NCBI GenBank assembly: GCA_937975235.1
Contig: CALJUZ010000001.1
Coordinates: forward strand, 24,235 to 88,234
Origin: CALJUZ01 sp003387805
Lineage (GTDB): Bacteria > Bacillota > Limnochordia > Limnochordales > ZCTH02-B6
Length of the DNA: 64,000 bases
Reading direction: 5' to 3'
In this document: positions 8,382 to 18,371 of the stretch, one piece after another
Position numbering within the stretch: the stretch's first letter is position 1
How the letters are laid out: each line of letters starts with the position of its first letter
Made by a program: the position numbers and the translations under genes
The notes under the pieces: model-generated
Database searches by the model: none
What the model was told of the DNA's origin: nothing
Seen by the model: the letters and a program-made list of their open reading frames with translations, nothing else

Positions 8382-11300
8382 GTGAAGCTGCGGTTTTGGC
8401 TCGGCCGGGCCGGGACGGGCAAGACCCATGCGGCGCTGCAGGCCATTCGGGAGGAGGCCAAGCGAAGTCCCGACGGCCCGCCGGTGGTGCTGCTGACGCC
8501 GGAGCAGGCCACGTTCCAGATGGAGCGGGCCCTGCTGACCGGCGGCCACCTGCGGGCGTCCCACCGGGCCCAGGTGCTGAGCTTTGAGCGCCTGGCCCAG
8601 CGGGTCATGCAGGCCGCCGGCGGCGGCGCGCGGCCCCGCCTGGGCGAGCTGGGCAAGCGCATGGTGCTGCGCGCGCTCATCCAGAAGCACGGCGGGGAAC
8701 TGAAACTGTTCGGCCGGGCCGCCCGCCGGCAAGGGTTCGTCGACAAGCTGGCGGCGACGCTGACGGAGCTCAAGCAGTACCGCGTCGGCCCCGACGACCT
8801 GGACGCGCGCGCCCGCCGGGCCGCGGACGACCCGGTGCTGGCCGTCAAGCTGCACGACTTGGCCCTCGTGTACCGTTCCTTCACCGAGTACACCGCGGAT
8901 CGGTTCACCGACCCGGATGACGTGCTCAGCGTGGTGGCGGGCGTCTTGCCCGGGTCGGGCGTGCTCACGGGCGCCCGCGTGTGGGTGGACGGGTTCACCG
9001 GTTTCACGCCGCAGGAGCTGGCGGTGCTGCGGGCCGTCTGGCAAACGGCGGAGCGGATGGATATCGCGCTGTGCCTGGATCCCGACCAGGACGACGACTT
9101 GTTCGCCCCGACGCGGGAGACGTACGAGCGCCTCCTGAACATGGCCGCCGAAGACCGCATCGAGGTGGAGGAGCCCGTCGTCTTGGCCGCGGATCCGCCG
9201 GCCCGCTTTCGCGCCGTGCCCGAACTGGCCCACCTGGAGCGGGAGCTGTTCAAGCGGGCGGCCAAGCCCTATGCCGGCGCGCTGCCCTCGCGCGCCCCGG
9301 AGCAAGGCGCCGGGGCAGCCGTTGAGCCTCCGCTCAAGATCGTGGCGGCCGCCAATCCGCGAATCGAGGTGGAAGCCGCGGCCCGGGAAATTTTGCGGCT
9401 GTGCCGCGAGCGGGGCTGGCGTTTCCGGGACATGGCCGTCATCGTCCGGCATCTGGAGCCTTACAAAGACCTGATAGAGGCCGTGTTTTCACACTACGGC
9501 ATTCCGTACTTCATCGACAGCCGCCGCTCGCTGTCCCACCATCCGCTGATTGAACTGGTGCGGTCGGCGCTGGAGGCCGCGGCGGGGCAGCGGACCGAGG
9601 CCGTCATACGCTGCCTGAAGACGGACTTTTTCCCGGTGACCCGGGACGAGGTGGACCGGCTGGAAAACTACGCCCTGGAGCACGGCATCGACGGACGGGG
9701 CTGGATGCAGACCCGGCCGTGGCGCTACGTGCGCCGCTACACGCTGGAGCCCGAGGAGGCCCGGCCTACGGCGGAGCAGGAGCGGTATCTGGAGGAGATC
9801 AACGACATCCGTGATCGCGCGGTGGCGCCGCTGCGCCGCCTGCGCCGGCGCCTGAGCGAGGCGCGGTACGGCACCGAGCTGGCGGCCGCGGTGTGGCGAT
9901 TTCTGGAAGACGTGGGGGCGGCCGCGACGCTGGAGCGCTGGATGGCCGAGGCCGACGCGGCGGGCCGGCCCGACGAGGTGCAGGAACACCGGCGGGCGTG
10001 GCAAGGCGTGGTGCAGGTGCTGGACGAGTTCGCCGCCGCGCTGGGCGCCACGCAGCCTTCCGTCAGCGAGTTCCGGCAAATCGTGGAGGCGGGGCTGGAA
10101 ACGCTGCGGGTAGGCATGGTCCCGCCGGGGCTGGACCAGGTCATGGTGGGCTCGGTGGAGCGATCCCGCCAGCCCGACATCCGCGCCGCGCTGGTTCTGG
10201 GCGCGGGCGACGGCCGCTTCCCGCCCGCACCGGCCGAGGACGTCATTTTCACCGACGCGGAGCGGCAGCAGCTGGCGGCCATGGACGTGGAGCTGTCGCC
10301 CACCAGCCGCGAACAGCTGGTCCGCGAGCAGTACCTGATCTACATTTCGCTGACGCGCGCCAGCGAGTATTTGTGGCTCAGTTATCCCGCGGCCGACGGC
10401 GCGGGCAAAGAGCAGGCGCCGGCGGCCGTGGTGCGGCGGCTGGTGAAAATGTTTCCCCATGTACCGGTGGTTTCCGAGCCGGTGGAACCCGCCTCCGACG
10501 AGGCGCTGCTGGCGCGCGTCGCGGACCGCGCGGACCTGGCGGCCACGGTGGCCCGGCGCCTGCGGCGCCACCGCTCGGGCGAGGCGGCGGGGCCGCTCTG
10601 GTGGCATCTCTACGACTGGATCGCGCGCGGCGGTCTCGGCGGCGCCGTTCCTCCGGCGGCGGAGAAGGTGTTCGCCGCGCTGAACCACCACAACGCCGTG
10701 CCGCCGCTGGCGGAAGACGTGACCGCGGCCCTGTACGGCCCGGTGCTCCAAGGCAGCGTGTCGCGCCTGGAGAGCTACGCCCAGTGCGCCTTCAAACATT
10801 TCGCCCGGTACAGTTTGCGCCTGCAGGAGCGGCCTCGCTGGGTGCTGGACGCCGCCCAGAGCGGCACCTTCGTGCACGCCGCGCTCAAGCTGTTCGTGGA
10901 GCGTTTGAGCGGCTCCGGCGCCGACTGGGGGGCCCTGAGCGACGACGAGGCGCTGGCACTGGCTGATGCGTGCGTGGACAGCCTCATTCCGCACCTGGGC
11001 GGCGAGATTTTGCTGAGCTCGGCGCGGCACGGGTTTCTGGCCGGCGTGCTGCGCCGGGCCGTACGGCGGGCGGTGCTGCTGTTGACCGAGCACGCGCGCC
11101 GGGGCCGGTTCCGTCCCGTGCACGTGGAGCTGACCTTCGGCCGCGGCGCCCGGGGCGTGGAGCCGCTGGTGCTCCTCCTGGAGGACGGCGGGCGGCTGGA
11201 GCTGTCGGGTCAAATCGACCGCGTTGACACGGCCGAGGACGGCGGCCGCCGCTGGGTGCGGATCATCGACTACAAGAGCTCGAAGCGAGACCTGTCCATA

Positions 11301-11876
11301 ACGGAGGTAGCCCACGGCCTGTCCCTGCAGCTGCCGCTCTATCTGGCCGCCGTGCTGGAGCTGGCCGAAAGTGGCCGCATCGCGGGCGGCCCCGCGGAGC
11401 CGGCGGCCCTTGTCTACTTCCCCGTGCGGGAGACCCTGGTCCGCATCGACGCGCCCGTGCCGGAGGAGAAGCTGGAGGCCATGCTGAAGCGGGCGCTCCG
11501 CATGCGCGGCTTGTTCATCGATGATCCCGACGTGCTGCGGGCCATGGCCGACGACGTGGACGGCGGCTCGCAGCTTCTGAACGTTTCGGTGACGAAACGG
11601 GGCCACGTGGACAAGCGCAGCAACACCACCGACGCGGAGGGCTTCGCCGCGCTCACCGGCTTCGCCCGGCGCAAGGCCGCGGAGCTGGCCCGGAGCATCC
11701 GCGCGGGCGACGTCCGGGTCGCGCCCTTCGCCTTGGGCGACGACACGGCGTGCCGCTTCTGCCCGTACAAGCCCGTCTGCCAGTTCGATCCGCTCCTGGA
11801 GGGCAACGGCTACCGCATGCTGGAGGACTGGTCCCGGGACGAAGCCTGGCAGCGCATCAGGGAGGCGGGATCATGA
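8382..11876 (+). CDS. addB: ATP-dependent helicase/nuclease subunit B
   Basis: AddB of the AddAB helicase-nuclease, which resects double-strand breaks for RecA loading. The N-terminus has Walker A GRAGTGKT (8-15). The C-terminal nuclease has DYKSS (963-967). Four Cys, C802, C1124, C1127 and C1133, match the 4Fe-4S ligand pattern of Bacillus AddB almost exactly. Length is 1164 aa. GTG 8382 is preferred because GGGAGGGG is about 7 nt upstream and the protein then begins KLRFWLGRAG as in the family; ATG 8337 would overlap the previous stop. It ends overlapping addA by 4 nt. Confidence 0.95.
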   Translation: MKLRFWLGRAGTGKTHAALQAIREEAKRSPDGPPVVLLTPEQATFQMERALLTGGHLRASHRAQVLSFERLAQRVMQAAGGGARPRLGELGKRMVLRALIQKHGGELKLFGRAARRQGFVDKLAATLTELKQYRVGPDDLDARARRAADDPVLAVKLHDLALVYRSFTEYTADRFTDPDDVLSVVAGVLPGSGVLTGARVWVDGFTGFTPQELAVLRAVWQTAERMDIALCLDPDQDDDLFAPTRETYERLLNMAAEDRIEVEEPVVLAADPPARFRAVPELAHLERELFKRAAKPYAGALPSRAPEQGAGAAVEPPLKIVAAANPRIEVEAAAREILRLCRERGWRFRDMAVIVRHLEPYKDLIEAVFSHYGIPYFIDSRRSLSHHPLIELVRSALEAAAGQRTEAVIRCLKTDFFPVTRDEVDRLENYALEHGIDGRGWMQTRPWRYVRRYTLEPEEARPTAEQERYLEEINDIRDRAVAPLRRLRRRLSEARYGTELAAAVWRFLEDVGAAATLERWMAEADAAGRPDEVQEHRRAWQGVVQVLDEFAAALGATQPSVSEFRQIVEAGLETLRVGMVPPGLDQVMVGSVERSRQPDIRAALVLGAGDGRFPPAPAEDVIFTDAERQQLAAMDVELSPTSREQLVREQYLIYISLTRASEYLWLSYPAADGAGKEQAPAAVVRRLVKMFPHVPVVSEPVEPASDEALLARVADRADLAATVARRLRRHRSGEAAGPLWWHLYDWIARGGLGGAVPPAAEKVFAALNHHNAVPPLAEDVTAALYGPVLQGSVSRLESYAQCAFKHFARYSLRLQERPRWVLDAAQSGTFVHAALKLFVERLSGSGADWGALSDDEALALADACVDSLIPHLGGEILLSSARHGFLAGVLRRAVRRAVLLLTEHARRGRFRPVHVELTFGRGARGVEPLVLLLEDGGRLELSGQIDRVDTAEDGGRRWVRIIDYKSSKRDLSITEVAHGLSLQLPLYLAAVLELAESGRIAGGPAEPAALVYFPVRETLVRIDAPVPEEKLEAMLKRALRMRGLFIDDPDVLRAMADDVDGGSQLLNVSVTKRGHVDKRSNTTDAEGFAALTGFARRKAAELARSIRAGDVRVAPFALGDDTACRFCPYKPVCQFDPLLEGNGYRMLEDWSRDEAWQRIREAGS

Positions 11877-14800
11877 GCGGGGTGCGCTGGACGCCGGCGC
11901 AGCAGCGGGCTTTGACGACCCGCGGCCGTCACCTGCTGGTGTCCGCGGCGGCGGGGTCGGGCAAGACCGCGGTGCTGGTGGAACGCATCGTGCGCCGGAT
12001 CACGGAGGAAGGCGGGGACATCGATGGGCTGCTGGTGGTGACGTTTACCGACGCCGCGGCGACGCAGATGCGGGATCGGATCCGGGAAGCGGTGGAGGAA
12101 CGCCTGGCGGCCCGTCCCGGCGACACGCACTTAAGCCGCCAGCTCCTGCTGCTGCCGCGCGCGGACATCGCCACGCTGCACTCGTTTTGCCTGGACGTGG
12201 TGCGGCGTCACTTTTACGCTCTCGGGCTGGATCCGAACGTGCGCGTCATGGACGAGCACGAAGCGCACCTGACCCGGCTGGAAGCGCTGGACCTGGTTCT
12301 GGAAGAGGCGTACGACCGCATGGACGAGGACAGGCCCTTCGCGCGCCTGGTGGACGGGTACGCCGGGCAGGGAGGTGATCAGGCGCTGCAGCGGCTGATG
12401 CTGGCGCTGCACGACTACGCGCGCAGCCTGCCGGATCCGGCGGGCTGGCTGCGGGAGGCGGGCCGGGCGTACCAGCGGCTGGACGAGGCCACCTTTGACG
12501 AAACGCCCTGGGCCCGGGAGCTGCAGCTGCACGCCCGCGTCGTCATCGGCCGCGCCATCCGCCTGCTGGAGCGCGCGCTGTCCCTGGCCTGCGGGCCGGG
12601 CGGCGCCGCGGCCCACGCGGAAACCATCGAGGCCGACATCCAGCGGCTGGAGGGGCTGCGGGAAGCCGCGGGGCGGAGCTGGTCCGCGCTGGCCGCGGCG
12701 GCCGAAGCCGCTCTGTTTCCGGGCGCCAAGCGGGCGGCCAAAGACGACGGCGACCCGGACGTGCGGACCGCCACGCTGGAGCTGCGCAACAAGGCGAAGC
12801 GGCTCATGCAGCAGCTGTACGACCGCCTGCTGTCGCGCCCTTTGGCGGAGCAGCTGGCGGCGCTGCGGGATCTGGCGCCCGTGGCCGCGTCGCTGGTGGA
12901 GCACGTCGTCCGGCTGGACGAAGCGTACGCCGAAATCAAGGCGGCCCGGGGCGTCATCGACTTTGGGGACATCGAGCATTTTTGCCTGAAGCTGCTGGAC
13001 GACCAGGCCGTCGCGGAGCAAATCCGCAGCCGCTACGACGAAGTGCTGGTGGACGAATGCCAGGACCTCAACGGCGTCCAGGACGAAATTTTGCGGCGCA
13101 TCGTCCGCCCGCCCCAACAGGGCGGCGAGCTGTTCATGGTCGGCGACGTCAAGCAGAGCATCTACCGTTTCCGGCAGGCGGATCCGGGGCTGTTCCTGGA
13201 ACGCTACCGCCGCGCGTCGCCCGAGGAGGACGCGCCGGAACAGCGCATCGACCTGCGGGAGAACTTCCGCAGCCGCCGCGCCATCGTCGACGCGGTCAAC
13301 TTCATCTTTCGCCAAATCATGACCCCCGGCGCGGCGGAGATGGCGTACGGCCCCGAGGCCGAGCTGGTTTTCGGCGCGTCCTTCGGCCCGCCGGATCCCG
13401 GGACCGGGCGGGGCGGCGACGTGCCCGTGGAGGTCCACTTGCTGGAGAAAAGCGGCGCGGCCGGCGCCGCGCCCGGCGAGCCCGACGCCGGCGGTGCGGA
13501 GGCCGAGGCCGCCGGCGCCGCGGACGACCTGCTGGCGGACATGTCGTCTTTTCAGCGGGAGGCGGTTCTCGTGGCCCGGCGCATCCAGCAGCTGGTGCGG
13601 GGCGGCGAGGCCGTGGTGTGGGACCGGGCCGCGGGCCGCTATCGCCCGGCCCGCTACGGCGACATCGTCATTCTCCTGCGGACCGTGCGGCACCGGGCCA
13701 ACGAACTCATCGACGTGCTGGCGCGCATGGACGTGCCCGCGTACGCGGAACTGGGCACGGGCTACTTCGCGGCCGCCGAGGTGGAGACCATGATGGCGCT
13801 GCTGGCGGTGCTGGACAACCCGCGGCAGGACATCGAGCTGGCCGCGGTGCTGCGGTCGCCGATGGTGGGCTGCAGCGTGGACGATCTGGCCCGCATCCGG
13901 CTCTGCCGGCCGGACGGCGACTTTTTCGACGCGGTCGTGGCCGCTGCGGCCGCGCCGGAGCTGGGCGAGCTGCAGTCGCGGCTCGCGGCGTTCCTTGGCT
14001 TTCTGGAGCAGGCCCGCACCGACGCCCGGCGCATGCCCCTTTCGCGCCTCGTCTGGCGCCTGCTTCAGCAAACCGGCTACTTTGACTACGTGGGCGCCAT
14101 GCCCGGCGGGCGGCAGCGCCAGGCCAATCTGCGCGCGCTGCACGAGCGGGCCCGGCAATTCGACACGTTCGCGCGCCACGGTCTGGCCCGGTTCCTGCGC
14201 TTCATCGAGCGCCTGCGGGAAGCGGAGGGCGATCTAGGCACCGCGCCGGCGGCGGGCGAGGGCGAGGACGTGGTGCGCGTCATGAGCGTGCACAAGAGCA
14301 AAGGGCTGCAGTTTCCCATCGTCTTCGTCGTGGGCTGCGGACGGTCGTTCCAGGACCGGCCCGTCCACCCTGACGCCGCGTTCCAGCAGCATCTCGGCGT
14401 GGGCCTGCGCATCGTGGACCCGGAGCGGCGCCTGTCCGAACCGTCGCTGCTGCACGCGGCCGCCCGGGCCCGCCGCCGGCGGGAGGAGCTGGCCGAGGAG
14501 ATGCGGCTGCTGTACGTCGCGCTGACCCGGGCCCAGGAGCGCCTGATTCTGGTGGGCGCAGACGATCTGGAGGCCAAGGCGCCCGGCTGGGCCACCGACC
14601 GGCCCGCCCACGTGTGGCCGCTGCCCGACGAGGACTTGCTGGCCGCCGGCAGCTGGCTGGACTGGCTGGCGCCCGCGTGGATGCGCCATCCCGGAGCCGC
14701 GGCGCTGCGGGAGCTGGCGGGCGGGGACGGGCCGCCTTTGCTGGAGGGAGACCCCTCCCGCTGGGACTTCCGCGTCTGGACCGCCGACGACTTGCAAGAG

Positions 14801-15676
14801 GCGGCCGACGACGAGGGCGCCGGGACGGGCGTGCGCGTGTCCTGGCCGAAGGTGGCGGCACTGCGGCCTTTGGCGGAGGCCGCGGGCCAGGAGGGCGCGG
14901 GGCGGCTGGCGTCCGATGACGCCGGGTTCGCACCCGTCCGCGAGGAGCTGGAGCGGCGGCTCGCGTGGCGCTACGACCGGGCGCCGGTGGTGGGCCGGCC
15001 GGCCAAGCAAGGCGTCAGCGAGCTGAAGCGGCGCTGGGATGACGCGGACCGGGACGAAAAGGCGCCGGTGGTCAAGCCCGTCATCCAGCTGGAGGAGCGG
15101 CCGGCCTTCCTGCAGGAGACCGCGCCGGCCCTGACCCCCGCGGAGCGGGGTTCGGCGGTGCACCTGGTCATGCAGCATCTGGACTTGGCGGGACCTTTGG
15201 CCGCCGGCGACATCGCGCGGCAAATCGCGGCCATGGTGGAGCGGCGGATGCTGACGCCCGAGCAGGCCGCGGCGGTGGACGTCGCGCCCATCGCGCGCTT
15301 TTTCGAGACGCCTTTGGGCCTCAGGCTCCGGTCCGGCGCGAGCCGGGTGCGGCGGGAAGTGCCGTTCATCATGGCGCTGCCCGCGCTGGAGGCGTACCCG
15401 GACCTGGCCGCCGACGCGGACGCGGCCCGGGACGAAATCGTCGTGGTGCAGGGCATCATCGACGTGCTGCTGCGGGACGGCCACTCGGTGCTTATCGTGG
15501 ACTACAAAACGGACCACGTGTCCGCGGCCGCGGCGCCGCTGCGGGCCCGGGCGTACCGGAGCCAGGTGGCCCTCTACCGGCGGGCGGTGCGGGAAATCTA
15601 CGGCGTGGGGGAGGTGGAGGCCCATCTGGTCTTTCTGACGCCGGGCGTGGCCGTCCCGGTGCCCGATGGCGAATAG
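11873..15676 (+). CDS. addA: ATP-dependent helicase/nuclease subunit A
   Basis: AddA, the UvrD-like motor and second nuclease of AddAB. Motifs: Q-type TPAQQRAL near the start, Walker A AAAGSGKT (25-32), DECQD (394-398), GDVKQSIYRFR, YVALTRAQERL and the C-terminal nuclease DYKTD (from D1210). At 1267 aa the length is normal. ATG 11873 overlaps the addB stop (ATGA), so the two are translated together. It is the last gene of the sbcD-sbcC-addB-addA unit and converges on the flippase gene, with only 63 nt and a weak GGCCGG/CCGGCC hairpin between them. Confidence 0.97.
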   Translation: MSGVRWTPAQQRALTTRGRHLLVSAAAGSGKTAVLVERIVRRITEEGGDIDGLLVVTFTDAAATQMRDRIREAVEERLAARPGDTHLSRQLLLLPRADIATLHSFCLDVVRRHFYALGLDPNVRVMDEHEAHLTRLEALDLVLEEAYDRMDEDRPFARLVDGYAGQGGDQALQRLMLALHDYARSLPDPAGWLREAGRAYQRLDEATFDETPWARELQLHARVVIGRAIRLLERALSLACGPGGAAAHAETIEADIQRLEGLREAAGRSWSALAAAAEAALFPGAKRAAKDDGDPDVRTATLELRNKAKRLMQQLYDRLLSRPLAEQLAALRDLAPVAASLVEHVVRLDEAYAEIKAARGVIDFGDIEHFCLKLLDDQAVAEQIRSRYDEVLVDECQDLNGVQDEILRRIVRPPQQGGELFMVGDVKQSIYRFRQADPGLFLERYRRASPEEDAPEQRIDLRENFRSRRAIVDAVNFIFRQIMTPGAAEMAYGPEAELVFGASFGPPDPGTGRGGDVPVEVHLLEKSGAAGAAPGEPDAGGAEAEAAGAADDLLADMSSFQREAVLVARRIQQLVRGGEAVVWDRAAGRYRPARYGDIVILLRTVRHRANELIDVLARMDVPAYAELGTGYFAAAEVETMMALLAVLDNPRQDIELAAVLRSPMVGCSVDDLARIRLCRPDGDFFDAVVAAAAAPELGELQSRLAAFLGFLEQARTDARRMPLSRLVWRLLQQTGYFDYVGAMPGGRQRQANLRALHERARQFDTFARHGLARFLRFIERLREAEGDLGTAPAAGEGEDVVRVMSVHKSKGLQFPIVFVVGCGRSFQDRPVHPDAAFQQHLGVGLRIVDPERRLSEPSLLHAAARARRRREELAEEMRLLYVALTRAQERLILVGADDLEAKAPGWATDRPAHVWPLPDEDLLAAGSWLDWLAPAWMRHPGAAALRELAGGDGPPLLEGDPSRWDFRVWTADDLQEAADDEGAGTGVRVSWPKVAALRPLAEAAGQEGAGRLASDDAGFAPVREELERRLAWRYDRAPVVGRPAKQGVSELKRRWDDADRDEKAPVVKPVIQLEERPAFLQETAPALTPAERGSAVHLVMQHLDLAGPLAAGDIARQIAAMVERRMLTPEQAAAVDVAPIARFFETPLGLRLRSGASRVRREVPFIMALPALEAYPDLAADADAARDEIVVVQGIIDVLLRDGHSVLIVDYKTDHVSAAAAPLRARAYRSQVALYRRAVREIYGVGEVEAHLVFLTPGVAVPVPDGE

Positions 15677-15739
15677 CGGCCGGCGAGGGGCGACCGGCCG
15701 GTGCCGCCCGCCGGGCGTGAGCCCACCGCCCGCCCGTCT

Positions 15740-17119
15740 TCACCGCCGCCCCAGCTGCCGCCAGGCGGCCCAGCCGTTGAGCGCGGCCGTCAGCGCGTAG
15801 TCCACGTTCACCGCCCACAGCGTGCCGGCGATGCCGAGGCCGGGGTCGGCCGTCCAGTGGTACACCAGGACCATGCGCACCAAGGTGGTCAGCACGAAGG
15901 TGCCCAGCAGCCAGCTGGTGCGGCCCAGGGCGTGGAGCACCGAGGCGAAGATGCCGCCGGCGAAGGCAAAGGGGGCCGCCAGCCCCGCAATGCGCACCAG
16001 CGGGGCGATTTCCGGGGCGCCGTAGAGGATTTTGGGAATGGCGGCCGGCGCGGCCAGGCACGCCGCCAGCGTCAGCAAGCCCACCGCGGCGCTGCCGCCC
16101 GCGGCTTTGAAAAACAGCCGCCGCGCCGCGGCCAGGCGGCCCGCGGCCGCGGCCTCGGCCACGGCCGGCGTCAGCACCGTGGCCACGGGAAAGACCACCA
16201 GCATGGGCATGTACAGCAGCGGCAGCACCATGCCGGTCAGCTGCCCGTACAGCTCCGTGGCCGCGCCCAGCGAGTGCCCCGCGGCTATGAGCCGGCGGGG
16301 AATGAGGCCCACGTTGATCATTTGCGCGGCCGTGTTGACCAGCGTGGCCAGCCACAGCGGCAGGGCCACCGCCAGCAGCTCGCGGGCCGTGCGGATGTCG
16401 TCGACCACGACAAACACCGGTCCCGGGCGGCGTTGCCGCACCGGCCGCGGCCGGCCCGCGCCGTGCGGCGGACGGGAGGCCCGCTCCCAGGCCCACCAGC
16501 CCGACATGGCCATGGCGGTCAGCAGGCCCACCAGCTCGCCCGCGCCCAGGCCGATCACCAGGGCCGCGGCGGCGTGTTCGGCGCCACGGGCCGCCCACAG
16601 GGACAAGAGCCCGAACACGACGGGCACCCGCACCAGCTGTTCCATGACTTGTCCCGCGGCCGTCGATTTCATGTTTTGCCGGCCTTCCGCAAAGCCGCGG
16701 AAAATGCCGGTGAGGGCCGACGGGACGAAGGCCAGGGGCAGCAGCAGGATGAGGCGCTCCGTCCGCGGGTCGGTCAGGAAACCTCGAGCCAGAAAGGGGG
16801 CCAAGGCCGCCACGGCCGCCGCGGTGGCAGCCGTCAGCACGGCGATCAGCACCGCCGTCACGCGGCGGGCTTGGCGCACTTGATCGAAGTCGGACCGGGC
16901 CAGCCCGTCCGCGGTGAGGCGGGTCAGGGCCACCGGCAGCCTGAGGGTGGACATGGCCGACGCGAGGCGGAACACCGGCATGACCATCTGAAACAGCCCC
17001 AGCGCCTCGGGGCCCGCCCAGCGCACGACGACGATGCGGTATACGACGCCCATGGCCCGCGTCACGGCCCCGGCGCCCATGAGCAGCAGCGCGCCTTGCA
17101 GCAGCGGACGCCTGCGCAA
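15740..17119 (-). CDS. SpoVB/MurJ-like polysaccharide flippase
   Basis: Integral membrane protein of the MOP superfamily (MATE/MviN/SpoVB type), 459 aa with about 12-14 hydrophobic helices. The N-terminus LLQGALLLMGAGAVTRAMG and the internal IFRGFAEGRQNM are typical of the stage V sporulation protein B group. SpoVB-like proteins move lipid-linked cell-wall or cortex precursors across the membrane. A TTG start at 17119 has GGGAGGCGG upstream. It is divergent from the adenosine deaminase gene and stands alone. Another lipid-linked polysaccharide flippase is possible; a sporulation role is inference. Confidence 0.82.
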   Translation of the reverse strand: MRRRPLLQGALLLMGAGAVTRAMGVVYRIVVVRWAGPEALGLFQMVMPVFRLASAMSTLRLPVALTRLTADGLARSDFDQVRQARRVTAVLIAVLTAATAAAVAALAPFLARGFLTDPRTERLILLLPLAFVPSALTGIFRGFAEGRQNMKSTAAGQVMEQLVRVPVVFGLLSLWAARGAEHAAAALVIGLGAGELVGLLTAMAMSGWWAWERASRPPHGAGRPRPVRQRRPGPVFVVVDDIRTARELLAVALPLWLATLVNTAAQMINVGLIPRRLIAAGHSLGAATELYGQLTGMVLPLLYMPMLVVFPVATVLTPAVAEAAAAGRLAAARRLFFKAAGGSAAVGLLTLAACLAAPAAIPKILYGAPEIAPLVRIAGLAAPFAFAGGIFASVLHALGRTSWLLGTFVLTTLVRMVLVYHWTADPGLGIAGTLWAVNVDYALTAALNGWAAWRQLGRR

Positions 17120-17282
17120 TGCTTCCGCCTCCCGCGGCGTTCGTCTTCATACGATTACGGGACAACCGCGGCGGCTAGAACCGCCGGGAAGGACCGGGGG
17201 CGCCCGCAAGGATTTCACCGGTTTCGGGGGAAGGAAACAAGAACGGCACACGCGGGCGGCGCCCGCGACGGGAGGTACCGGA

Positions 17283-18314
17283 TTGGACTGGACATCGATT
17301 CCCAAAGTTGAGCTGCATCTTCATCTCGACGGCTCGGTGCGGCCGGGCACGCTGTGGGAGCTGCTGGAGGAGCGGCGCCGGCGGCCCGGCGGGGACCACG
17401 GGCTGGCGCCTTTCGCCGCGCTGCGGAGCGCGGCAGACGTGCGGCGGTGGATGGAGGTGGGCGACCAAGCCCGGACGCTGGCCGAGTATTTGTCCCGCTT
17501 CGAGCTGCCTTTGGCCGTCATGCAGGATCCCGAATCCATGGAGCGCATCGCCTACGAGCTGGTGGAGGACGCGGCCCGGGAAAACGTGCGCTACATGGAG
17601 GTTCGTTTCGCGCCGATTTTGCACACCCGCGAAGGCATGACGATGCGGCAGGCCGCCGAGGCCGCGGCCGCGGGCCTGCAGTGGGGCGGGCGGGAGTTCG
17701 GCGTCGGCGTCGGCGTCATCGCCTGCTGCATGCGCCATGTGGACCCCGCGGACAACGTGGCCATGGTCCGGGAAATGGAGCCGCTGCTGGGCCGGGGTGT
17801 CGTGGCGGTGGATCTGGCCGGCGACGAAGCGGCCTTTCCGGGCCGTTTGCACCGGGAAGCTTTCGACCTGGCCCGGGCGATGGGCTTCAACGTCATCATC
17901 CACGCGGGCGAAGCCAGCGGCGCCGAGGAGATTCGCTACGCGCTGGAAACGCTGGGCGCCCGGCGCATCGGGCACGGCGTGGCTCTAGAGCAGGACCCGG
18001 AGCTGATGCGCTTCGTGGTGGAGGAGGGCATCCCGCTGGAGATGTGCCCCAGCAGCAACGTGCAGACCAAGGCCGTGGCCGGCCTGGAGCGGCACCCGCT
18101 GCGGCGCTACTTCGATGCCGGCGTGCGGGTCACCGTCAACACCGACAACCGGACGGTGTCGGCCGTCACCCTGGCCGATGAGTACGAGCGCATCGTGGAG
18201 GCGCTGGGTTTCACCGCAGACGACGTGCGGACCATGATTCGCTACGCGGCCGAGGCCGCTTTCCTGCCCGGCGAGGAGAAGGCCCGGCTGATCGCGGAGG
18301 TGTCGGCGGGCTAA
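17283..18314 (+). CDS. add: Adenosine deaminase
   Basis: Hydrolyses adenosine to inosine and ammonia in purine salvage. Zinc ligands and catalytic residues are visible: HLHLDG (H12, H14), HAGE (H207, E210), GHG (H231) and TD (D288). The family motif CPSSNVQT is present. N289 follows the catalytic Asp, where other members have Asp; this NTDN variant is common in bacterial ADAs. Start is TTG 17283 with GGGAGG 7 nt upstream; the frame is open back to 17034 but those residues read as divergent spacer. 343 aa. Ends in a strong hairpin shared with trpS. Confidence 0.94.
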   Translation: MDWTSIPKVELHLHLDGSVRPGTLWELLEERRRRPGGDHGLAPFAALRSAADVRRWMEVGDQARTLAEYLSRFELPLAVMQDPESMERIAYELVEDAARENVRYMEVRFAPILHTREGMTMRQAAEAAAAGLQWGGREFGVGVGVIACCMRHVDPADNVAMVREMEPLLGRGVVAVDLAGDEAAFPGRLHREAFDLARAMGFNVIIHAGEASGAEEIRYALETLGARRIGHGVALEQDPELMRFVVEEGIPLEMCPSSNVQTKAVAGLERHPLRRYFDAGVRVTVNTDNRTVSAVTLADEYERIVEALGFTADDVRTMIRYAAEAAFLPGEEKARLIAEVSAG

Positions 18315-18317
18315 GCG

Positions 18318-18361
18318 GCCGGCCCGGCGGACGCCCAAGTCCCGGCGCCCGCCGGGCCGGC
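18318..18361. terminator. 13-bp hairpin between convergent add and trpS
   Basis: GCCGGCCCGGCGG (18318-18330) and CCGCCGGGCCGGC (18349-18361) pair perfectly. It has no U-run on either side, so it may act as a transcription roadblock or mRNA end stabiliser rather than a classical terminator. Confidence 0.5.
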
Positions 18362-18371
18362 GAAGCCGAGG

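Noticed and set aside
15677..15739. Possible terminator between addA and the flippase gene
   Set aside because: The GGCCGG/CCGGCC pair is short, has no U-run and is expected by chance at this GC content.
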